A stretch of 64,000 bases of DNA from NCBI GenBank assembly GCA_963830775.1, contig CAWHNT010000047.1, positions 62,001 through 126,000 of the forward strand, read 5' to 3'. Below, piece after piece: positions 58,083-64,000 of this stretch. Source of the stretch: CAWHNT01 sp963830775. GTDB lineage: Bacteria; Pseudomonadota; Alphaproteobacteria; Geminicoccales; Geminicoccaceae. The notes below the pieces were generated by a model, which saw nothing but the letters and a program-made list of their open reading frames with translations, was not told the DNA's origin and did not search any database. Position numbers and translations under genes: made by a program. How positions within the stretch are numbered: the first letter of the stretch is position 1; every line of letters starts with the position of its first letter.

Positions 58083-58990
58083 CCATGGCCGTGCGGGCTC
58101 CGGCCCGAGGCTCGGCCGCCGGCCTCGGGATCGCCGCCGCCTGCTTCATCGGCTGGGGGCTGATGCCCTTCTACTTCAAGGCCCTGGTCCATGTGGACCC
58201 GGTCGAGGTGGTGGCGCACCGGATCGTCTGGTCGGCGCTGTTCCTGGCCTGCCTGCTGCCGTTCGGCGGGCGGATGGAGGAGCTGCGCCGCCTGCCCTCG
58301 AGCCCGCGGCCGCTGCTCACGCTGGCGTTCACGGCCTGCCTGATCTCGGTCAACTGGGTCATCTACGTGGTGGCGGTGCAGACCGGGAACGTGCTGGACA
58401 CCAGCCTCGGCTACTTCCTGGGCCCGCTGGTATCGGTGGCGCTGGGCGTCGTGGTGCTGAAGGAGCGGCTGTCGCGGGTGCAGGCGGCGGCGGTGGCGCT
58501 GGCGGCCCTGGCGGTGGTCAACCTGATCTGGCAGCTGGGCGTGGTGCCGAAGGTGGCGCTGGTGCTCGGCATCTCGTTCAGCATCTACGGCCTGCTCAGG
58601 AAGCGGCTGCCGGTGAGCCCGGCGCTGGGGCTGCTGGTCGAGTGCCTCGTGGTGCTGCCGATGGCGCTGGCGGCGTTCGTGTGGGTGGCGCAGACGAAGG
58701 GGCTTACCTTCCTCCATGGCGATGCCGGCACCGATATCCTGCTGGTGGCCGGCGGCGTGATCACGGCGGGGCCGCTCCTGCTGTTCAACGTGGGTGCGAA
58801 GCGGCTGAATTACGCCACGATCGGGGTCATGCAGTACATTGCCCCCAGCATGCTGTTCCTGGAGAGCGTGCTCATCTTCGGCGAGCCCTTGGCCTTCTGG
58901 CGGCTGGTGACCTTCCTCCTGATCTGGACGGCGCTCGCCATGTATAGTGCGGACGCGCTGATCCGGGCGCGGGAGACACGGCATGGGTGA
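58079..58990 (+). CDS. rarD: EamA family transporter RarD
   Basis: A 303-residue carrier with ten hydrophobic helices and two EamA repeats. It starts at GTG overlapping the mobA stop. RarD marks: GLGIAAACFIGWGLMPFYFK, VEVVAHRIVWSALFLACLL, TGNVLDTSLGYFLGPLVSVA and YATIGVMQYIAPSMLFLESV. Named after the E. coli rarD (chloramphenicol sensitivity protein) family; the natural substrate is unknown. Intact frame. Confidence 0.92.
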   Translation: MTMAVRAPARGSAAGLGIAAACFIGWGLMPFYFKALVHVDPVEVVAHRIVWSALFLACLLPFGGRMEELRRLPSSPRPLLTLAFTACLISVNWVIYVVAVQTGNVLDTSLGYFLGPLVSVALGVVVLKERLSRVQAAAVALAALAVVNLIWQLGVVPKVALVLGISFSIYGLLRKRLPVSPALGLLVECLVVLPMALAAFVWVAQTKGLTFLHGDAGTDILLVAGGVITAGPLLLFNVGAKRLNYATIGVMQYIAPSMLFLESVLIFGEPLAFWRLVTFLLIWTALAMYSADALIRARETRHG

Positions 58991-59531
58991 GCGGGCGCTG
59001 CGAAGGATGACCGTCGAGGAGTTCCTCCGGTGGGAAGGCGAGCCGGACGTCCGCTACGAGCTGATCGATGGCCGGCCGGTGGCGATGAACCCGCCACGCG
59101 GCTTTCATCGCACCATCGCCATCAATGTCGGGGGCCTGCTCTGGTCGCGGCTGCGCGAACGGCGGGTCTGTCGCGCCGAGTCCGAGGCCGGGATCGAGTT
59201 GCAGGACGGCAATTACTATGTCGCCGACCTTGCAGTGACGTGTGCCGGACCCGCGAACGCGGCGTCGATCGAGCAGCCCGCGCTCATCGTCGAGATCCTT
59301 TCCCGCGGCACCCGCGCCGACGACCTTGGCGGCAAGATTCCGGCCTACCAGGACATCGCCAGCGTGCAGGAGATCTGGGCCATCGACAGCGAGCGGCGGC
59401 GGATTTGGGTATATCGGCGTGAAGGCGAGCGTTGGGTCATTGACCGCTATGTCGGCTCGGCCAGCTTTACGAGTGCCGTGGTCGAGGGCGATTTCGCACT
59501 CGACGACATCTACGAGAACACGGACCTTTGA
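58983..59531 (+). CDS. Uma2 family endonuclease-like protein (DUF820)
   Basis: A 182-residue restriction-endonuclease-fold protein: MTVEEFLRWEGEPDVRYELI, GRPVAMNPPRGFHRTIAINV, NYYVADLAVTC with the conserved Asp, ALIVEILSRGTRADDLGGKI and PAYQDIASVQEIWAIDSERR. The PD-(D/E)XK residues (Asp of ADL, Glu-x-x of VEIL) are present. Overlaps rarD by 8 bp. Function of the family is not established. Confidence 0.88.
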   Translation: MGERALRRMTVEEFLRWEGEPDVRYELIDGRPVAMNPPRGFHRTIAINVGGLLWSRLRERRVCRAESEAGIELQDGNYYVADLAVTCAGPANAASIEQPALIVEILSRGTRADDLGGKIPAYQDIASVQEIWAIDSERRRIWVYRREGERWVIDRYVGSASFTSAVVEGDFALDDIYENTDL

Positions 59532-59590
59532 GTGGCCATCCGCTTATAGCGGCGGCAAACGCCCCGCGGATGCGGGAACTGGGGGTAGGC

Positions 59591-60577
59591 ATGCGCTGGC
59601 TTATGATCGGCGGGGCGATGGCGATCGCCCTGGGTGGCTTGCCGCTGGCGGCGTCGGCGCAGGATGCGTCGGTGCCGGAGCAGATCGTCAACGTGATGAA
59701 CAAGCTCTGGGGCAGCCATCCGGGGCTGCGCGCCAACCACACCAAAGGGATTGTGGCCGAGGGCAGCTTCACGCCGACGGCGGAGGCGGCCGGGCTCAGC
59801 ACAGCACTCCTGTTCCAGAGCGGGACGACCACGCCGGTCACGGTGCGGTTCTCCGATGCGACCGGCGTGCCCGATCTGCCCGACGGCGACTCCAACGCCA
59901 ACCCGCACGGCATGGCGATCAAGTTCCAGCAGTCCGATGGGGCCGAGGTCGACATCGTTGCCAACTCGCTGGGGTTCTTCCCGGTCGCTACCGGCGAGGA
60001 GTTCCTCGACCTGCTGACGGCAGCATCCGAGAGCGGTCCGGACGCGGCAAAGCCGACCAAGCTCGAGACTTTCGTCGCCAGCCACCCGGCGGTGAAGGAA
60101 GCGGGCGGCACGGTCGCCACGCCGGTGAGCTTCGCCACCGACATCTACAATGGCATCAACGCCTTCGTGTTCGTCGACGCAGCCGGCAAGCGGCAGCCGT
60201 TCCGTTTCCGGCTGGAGCCGGTCGGTGGTGCGCAGCATCTGAGCAAGGAGGACGCTGCCAAGCAGCAGCCTAACTTCCTGATCGACGAGTTGCCGGCGCG
60301 CGTGGCCAAGGGGCCGGTCGCCTTCAAGCTTCAGGCGAGGCTCGCGGCACCGGGCGACCCGACCGGGGATGCGACCAAGGCGTGGCCGGACGACCGCAAG
60401 CTGGTCGATCTCGGCACCATCACGCTGACGGCGGTTCCGGCCGACGGCGGCGCACGCTCGGCGTCGCTGCTCTACCTGCCCAGCAACCTCACCGACGGCA
60501 TCGAGGTGTCGGACGACCCGCTGATCGACACGCGGAACGAGGCCTATGCGGTCTCGTTCGGGCGGCGCTCGGAGTAG
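59591..60577 (+). CDS. Catalase-like heme peroxidase (SrpA-type), exported
   Basis: A 328-residue small catalase-family protein. A signal peptide (GGLPLAASA) at about residues 1-25 precedes KLWGSHPGLRANHTKGIVAE, with the distal His, then SGTTTPVTVRFSDATGVPDL, NPHGMAIKFQ, NSLGFFPVATGEEFLDLL and YNGINAFVFVDAAGKRQPFR. Much shorter than true catalases, like SrpA peroxidases. I chose the ATG at 59591, preceded by GGGGGTAGG; the open frame from 59528 would remove the signal from the start. Confidence 0.88.
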   Translation: MRWLMIGGAMAIALGGLPLAASAQDASVPEQIVNVMNKLWGSHPGLRANHTKGIVAEGSFTPTAEAAGLSTALLFQSGTTTPVTVRFSDATGVPDLPDGDSNANPHGMAIKFQQSDGAEVDIVANSLGFFPVATGEEFLDLLTAASESGPDAAKPTKLETFVASHPAVKEAGGTVATPVSFATDIYNGINAFVFVDAAGKRQPFRFRLEPVGGAQHLSKEDAAKQQPNFLIDELPARVAKGPVAFKLQARLAAPGDPTGDATKAWPDDRKLVDLGTITLTAVPADGGARSASLLYLPSNLTDGIEVSDDPLIDTRNEAYAVSFGRRSE

Positions 60578-60588
60578 GCAGCCACCGT

Positions 60589-61032
60589 TCAACCTCCATG
60601 CTGCGGCAGGCCGAAGCCGAGCCTTGCCAGCTTCTCGCGGGCTGCCGGCAGCATGGCGGTAAGGACGGTCTGCAGGAGCGGCCGCGACAGGACGATCCGG
60701 TCCTCGAGGTCGGGCCGCCGCACCAGCACCACCTCCTCGCCGCTGCCGAGGGCTGCCAGCTCGGCACCATCGCTCAGCGGCCCGCTGGCGACGATCTCGC
60801 TGTCACCCTGGCCGGCAGCAGCTTGACGGCAGATATGCTCCAGGGCCGCCAGGTCTTGGGCCTCGGCCGACAGCTCCAGCACCGGCAGCTGGGCCACGAC
60901 CGCACCGGCTTCCTGCTGCCACCAGCCGAGCTCGATCGTGCCGCGGTCCGGCAGATGCCGCATCAGCAGGACGCGCCCGTCATCCTGCCTGGCGCTGGCC
61001 AGGACGACGACATCCTCGTTCGTGCTTGCCAT
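60589..61032 (-). CDS. Hypothetical protein, DUF6505-like
   Basis: A 147-residue cytosolic protein. Features are VLLMRHLPDRGTIELGWWQQ, a central block on quantitative surfaces (SGEEVVLVRRPDLEDRIVLS) and a helical end (LLQTVLTAMLPAAREKLARL). I do not recognise catalytic residues. Its position near DUF6494, DUF6352 and the lipoate-ligase-like gene recalls DUF6505 of FDH loci, but that is a weak assignment. Faces the catalase-like gene tail to tail. Confidence 0.55.
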   Translation of the reverse strand: MASTNEDVVVLASARQDDGRVLLMRHLPDRGTIELGWWQQEAGAVVAQLPVLELSAEAQDLAALEHICRQAAAGQGDSEIVASGPLSDGAELAALGSGEEVVLVRRPDLEDRIVLSRPLLQTVLTAMLPAAREKLARLGFGLPQHGG

Positions 61033-61089
61033 TGCGCTCCTCCCTCGCAGGGAGCTTGAGATAGTGCGCGCTCGGGCCGCGTCCGCGCT

Positions 61090-61344
61090 TTATTGCGCCT
61101 GGCACTCGGCGGCCGCGCGCTGCCGCCGGATCATCGCCTGCTCGGCCGAGAGCTTGCCCTCGGCCTTGAGGCGCTCGATCTCGGCCCGCTTCTGGCCGAC
61201 GCAGTCGCCGGCACTGGCGGCGGCCTGTACCGCCGCACCAGCGTCGGCTTCGACGGCGCCGCGATGGACCTGGACCAGGGCGAAGCCGCAAGCGCCCGCA
61301 ACGGCCAGCGCCAGCAGGCGGCCGGGCGCGCCGTCCAGCCTCAT
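61090..61344 (-). CDS. Small exported or membrane-anchored hypothetical protein
   Basis: An 84-residue protein with a hydrophobic N-terminal segment (LLALAVAGACGFALVQV), then a helical charged region QKRAEIERLKAEGKLSAEQA with two cysteines in the mature part (GDCVGQ, AECQA). No family assigned. The ATG overlaps the DUF6494 stop by 4 bp, so they are coupled. Confidence 0.6.
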   Translation of the reverse strand: MRLDGAPGRLLALAVAGACGFALVQVHRGAVEADAGAAVQAAASAGDCVGQKRAEIERLKAEGKLSAEQAMIRRQRAAAECQAQ

Positions 61345-61547
61345 TCGAGCTCGATGTCGCCGTCGATCTCGACGTCGAGGCCCGCTGCCGGGATGGTGAG
61401 GTGGACCTTGGCCGCCAGGCGCTCATCGCCCTTGAGCCGGCCGCTCTCCAGCGCCTCCTTGACCGCGTTCTCGATCTCGCGCTGGGAGGTCACGCCGACC
61501 TTCTTCAGGAACTTGCGCAGGCTCATGTTGAGGATGTCGTCGTTCAT
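61341..61547 (-). CDS. DUF6494 family small protein
   Basis: A 68-residue acidic protein: MNDDILNMSLRKFLKKVGVT, then SQREIENAVKEALESGRLKG and a beta-rich end (LDVEIDGDIELE). Matches the DUF6494 family of FDH-linked small proteins. The start at 61547 fits the family; the open frame extends three codons further. No function known. Confidence 0.8.
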   Translation of the reverse strand: MNDDILNMSLRKFLKKVGVTSQREIENAVKEALESGRLKGDERLAAKVHLTIPAAGLDVEIDGDIELE

Positions 61548-61565
61548 CGCTCCCACCCCGATGCT

Positions 61566-62564
61566 TCAGGCTGGCCCTGCCAGCGGCAGGTTCGCGAGCA
61601 GGTTCTGCGGCTTCAGCCGCAGCCGGCCGCGCCCGTCGCGGGCCATGCCGAGATAGACCGGCCGGCCAGCCAGCCCAGACCGCACCACCCTAGGGTCGCG
61701 GAACTCGAGCCGGAAGAGGGAGAGGAGGTTGGCCAGCCGCTCCTGACCGGGATCGGCGCCCTGCCAGAGCTCGTTCAGGAGCGCGGACGCCTCGGCGTCG
61801 AGGCCGGTGTGCCAAGCCCAGCGCTCGTCGCGGATAGACTGGAGCGGCTGGATCGTCACCTCGAGGCTCAGGAAGTGGCGCACCCAGGCCTCCAGCACCC
61901 GGCAGAGCGAGTCGAGCCCCGGCCGGGTGAAGCTCACGTCGAGCACGGTGTCGAAGCGGTCGCTGCGCTGGAAGTAGCCGGAAGCGGTCGCCTCGCCCAG
62001 CACGTCGAGCTCGACCGAGCGCTCGCCCGCGAGCTGGAGGAGGCTGCTGCCGGCACCCTCGGCGTGCATCGTCACCGTCTCCTCGTCGGCCAGGAGCACG
62101 GCACCGTCGCTCAGCATCACCCGCTGCGAGCGGAACAGGCATTCGGCCGCGCGCAGGCGCAGGCCATCCTCGCAGCCGTCCAGGACGCCGCGCAGGATCG
62201 CATGGGCGAGCTGGTCGAGCATCGAGGGCGGGACGGCGGGGGAGGGGTCGAGGACCAGCGAGAGATAGGCGTCCTCGATGGTGGGCTGGCGCAGCAGCCG
62301 CTCGCGGAAGGCCAGGAACACCTGCCAGTTCTCGCGCGCGTCGGCGTCGGCGATGCCGACGAGGTTGACGGGGGTCACCGGCCGGCGCGGCTGATCGAGC
62401 ATGGCGGCATGCAGGGCGCGCTCGGCCGGGCAGCTCTCCTGCACGGGATGCAGCTCGGCCCGCAGCAGGTAGGCGCGCAGGAAGTCGTCGGTCACGGCGT
62501 GGCGGCCGTCGTCGCGGTGCTCCAGAAGGTGCCAGCCGGAGCTGCGCCAGAAGTCCTGCGCCAT
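61566..62564 (-). CDS. DUF6352 family protein
   Basis: A 332-residue protein starting MAQDFWRSSGWHLLEHRDD, the family signature, then VTDDFLRAYLLRAELHPVQE, SCPAERALHAAMLDQPRR, ENWQVFLAFRERLLRQPTIE and DAYLSLVL. The C-terminal half has SGYFQRSDRFDTVLDVSFTR. No known catalytic motif. Begins 2 bp after the lipoate-ligase-like gene stop. Commonly found near formate dehydrogenase genes; role unknown. Confidence 0.82.
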   Translation of the reverse strand: MAQDFWRSSGWHLLEHRDDGRHAVTDDFLRAYLLRAELHPVQESCPAERALHAAMLDQPRRPVTPVNLVGIADADARENWQVFLAFRERLLRQPTIEDAYLSLVLDPSPAVPPSMLDQLAHAILRGVLDGCEDGLRLRAAECLFRSQRVMLSDGAVLLADEETVTMHAEGAGSSLLQLAGERSVELDVLGEATASGYFQRSDRFDTVLDVSFTRPGLDSLCRVLEAWVRHFLSLEVTIQPLQSIRDERWAWHTGLDAEASALLNELWQGADPGQERLANLLSLFRLEFRDPRVVRSGLAGRPVYLGMARDGRGRLRLKPQNLLANLPLAGPA

Positions 62565-62566
62565 GG

Positions 62567-63277
62567 TCAGCCGAGCTCGGGCAGGGCGGTCTCGAGCGGG
62601 AGGGCCGCGTCGCCGATCCTGAACCGGCCCGCCTCGTCGAGGCCGGCGACGGTGCCCTCGAACTGGCCCGCCGCGAGCACCAGGCTCGCCTGCTGGCGGC
62701 GATTGAAGCAGCGCTCGTTCCAGGCCATGCGCACCGGCGCGAAACCATCCTCCTGCCAGCGATGGGTCCAGTGCAGGAGGTGGCGGGTGATGCTCTCGGC
62801 GAGCCGGACGGCGGTGAGGTCGCCGGCACCTTCGTCGGCGAGCGTGGTCACGTCGGGCGCCGTGCCGGGCTCGTGGGCGAGGGGGCCTATCGCCAGATCG
62901 AGCCCGAGCAGGAGCCAGGGCGGGACGGCATCGGCTCCTGTCGTTGCCGGCACCGCGAGGCGGACCTGACCTGCGCGGGCACCATCGAGGACGATGCCGT
63001 CCGGCCAGGCGAAGGCGACGGGCAGGGCCGGCGGCAGGAGCGCTCCAAGCGCGTCGCCCGTCGCCACCATGAGCACGTAGGCCGCCAGCAGAGTCTCCGG
63101 CAGCGGCGCCTCGGGCTCCAGCGCCACGGCGAGGCGCAGCCGGTCGCCGCGGTCGGTCCAGTAGACGGTGCCGTCGTCGAGGCCGCGCGGCGCCATCCGC
63201 CGCGCCCGCTCGAACGCATCCACGGCCGCGTCCACGACGACCAGCTGGAAGGCCGGCGGCAGCAGCGGAAAGCTCAC
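62567..63277 (-). CDS. Biotin/lipoate protein ligase-like protein
   Basis: About 236 residues. FPLLPPAFQLVVVDAAVDAF begins the fold, then VYWTDRGDRLRLAVALEPEA, FAWPDGIVLDGARAGQVRLA with the WPDG motif of BPL/LplA ligases, LLLGLDLAIGPLAHEPG, and a C-terminal DUF4444-like domain WNERCFNRRQQASLVLAAGQ. The strict lysine of active ligases is not obvious, so it may have another role. I prefer GTG 63277 because a start at 63349 would overlap the divergent gene's start codon and family members begin here. Confidence 0.75.
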   Translation of the reverse strand: MSFPLLPPAFQLVVVDAAVDAFERARRMAPRGLDDGTVYWTDRGDRLRLAVALEPEAPLPETLLAAYVLMVATGDALGALLPPALPVAFAWPDGIVLDGARAGQVRLAVPATTGADAVPPWLLLGLDLAIGPLAHEPGTAPDVTTLADEGAGDLTAVRLAESITRHLLHWTHRWQEDGFAPVRMAWNERCFNRRQQASLVLAAGQFEGTVAGLDEAGRFRIGDAALPLETALPELG

Positions 63278-63347
63278 CGCCGCCGCCCCGGAACGCTGGA
63301 GCTTCGCCACATCACCGCCTAGCCTCACGGGCAACAGATCAGGTGCC

Positions 63348-64000
63348 ATGCTCTACCATCACAGCCACTACGAACGCGACCGCCCCCTCGGCACATTCTG
63401 GGAGTCCAGCGGCGCCGGGCCGGCGCGGGCTTCTGTTCCGCTCCGGGAGGATAGGAGTGCCGAGGTCGCGATCATCGGAGGTGGGTATACCGGGCTTTCC
63501 TGCGCCTACCACCTTGCCCGCGAGCATGGAATCCAGGCCGTCGTGCTGGAGGCGGGGCCGATCGGCTGGGGGGCTTCGGGGCGCAATGGCGGGTTCTGCG
63601 GGCTGGGTGGGACCAAGCTCGGCTATGGCGCCATGGCGGAGCGGTTCGGGCTGGAGGAGGCTCGCCGCTACTTCGCCTGCCAGAAGGAGGGGGTGGCGCT
63701 CGTCCGCCGCCTTGCCGAGACTGAGGGCTTCGACATTGAGGCGACGGGCGAGGGCGAGCACCTTCTGGCCCACAAGCCCAATCGGGTCCGCGAGCTGCAT
63801 GACAAGGCCGCACTGGTCGAGCGCCTCTTCGGCGAGCGCTGGCCGGTCTGGACCCGCGAGGAGCTGGCGGAGCGGCTGCTCGAGGCTCCCGAGGCGCATG
63901 GCTGCCTCGTGGTGCCGCACTATTTCGGCCTGCACCCGCTGCGCTACGTCCGCGGGCTCGCTGCCGCGGCCGAGACGGCCGGCGCCCGAGTCCACGATGC
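63348..64000 (+). CDS. FAD-dependent amine oxidase (PuuB/DAO family), N-terminal part
   Basis: Open to the end of the window, so only the first 217 residues are visible. Typical of gamma-glutamylputrescine oxidoreductase-like enzymes: the FAD dinucleotide motif AEVAIIGGGYTGLSCAYHLA at about residue 40, then EAGPIGWGASGRNGGFCGLG, FGLEEARRYFACQKEGVALV and VVPHYFGLHPLRYVRGLAAA. It would oxidise a polyamine or amino acid derivative. The ATG at 63348 overlaps the alternative divergent start of the lipoate-ligase-like gene. Confidence 0.85.
   Translation, partial: MLYHHSHYERDRPLGTFWESSGAGPARASVPLREDRSAEVAIIGGGYTGLSCAYHLAREHGIQAVVLEAGPIGWGASGRNGGFCGLGGTKLGYGAMAERFGLEEARRYFACQKEGVALVRRLAETEGFDIEATGEGEHLLAHKPNRVRELHDKAALVERLFGERWPVWTREELAERLLEAPEAHGCLVVPHYFGLHPLRYVRGLAAAAETAGARVHD

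Overview
The window is very GC-rich DNA from a probable alphaproteobacterium. A Rhodospirillales-type lineage (Geminicoccaceae-like) is my inference from gene content: a proteobacterial three-subunit formate dehydrogenase with DUF3305/DUF3306 partners, a GlgE-TreS/maltokinase-GlgB operon, Bug/TTT and IorAB-type genes. No rRNA, tRNA or CRISPR array was seen. Many otherwise conserved genes carry single-base frameshifts, so the sequence is either an error-containing assembly (long-read or metagenome) or a lineage with heavy decay. I give reconstructed gene extents and say where the frame breaks.

Layout. 0-3.1 kb: an IS110-family transposase gene split by a 1,991-bp element that encodes a large serine recombinase; the element ends are 17-bp inverted repeats placed symmetrically around an AG core. 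3.1-4.8 kb: orphan iron-type ABC permease. 5.0-8.9 kb: three-subunit cobalt-type nitrile hydratase/thiocyanate-hydrolase-like operon, beta-propeller protein, alpha/beta hydrolase, RTX protein. 8.9-13.5 kb: molybdenum hydroxylase pair, TTT solute-binding protein, SH3/RlpA-like protein. 13.5-15.5 kb: AT-richer island with a zinc-ribbon/GIY-YIG (T5orf172-like) gene cut by an IS1595 element with a perfect 8-bp target duplication. 15.5-28.3 kb: a type II (FecBCD/MolABC-like) ABC transporter with Mop (TOBE) proteins, broken by IS630 and IS701 elements, followed by a 4.17-kb tandem duplication (binding-protein fragment, mop, sugar-binding protein, peroxiredoxin, sugar ATPase). 28.4-31.6 kb: decayed VapBC-like pair, DUF1194, pcm, transglutaminase. 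31.6-40.5 kb: glgE, treS-maltokinase fusion and glgB in one minus-strand operon. 40.7-45.0 kb: redoxin, MFS carrier, PhoD, hypothetical. 45.0-53.2 kb: formate dehydrogenase operon (DUF3305, DUF3306, TorD-like chaperone, Tat-target peptide, alpha, beta, small membrane protein, gamma, WD40-cytochrome c fusion, 45-residue membrane protein). 53.2-54.6 kb: BrnTA and a decayed BrnA-like gene. 54.6-64 kb: PBP1A, fdhD-mobA-rarD-Uma2 operon, catalase-like protein, then DUF6494/DUF6352/lipoate-ligase-like genes and the start of an FAD amine oxidase.

How the genes work together. Molybdenum is a recurring theme: formate dehydrogenase, a second molybdenum hydroxylase, MobA, FdhD, a TorD-like chaperone, two Mop proteins and a possible molybdate/tungstate importer lie in one 50-kb stretch. 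The GlgE operon would turn trehalose into maltose-1-phosphate and branched alpha-glucan. The 0-3, 13-20 and 28-29 kb zones are the accessory hot spots.
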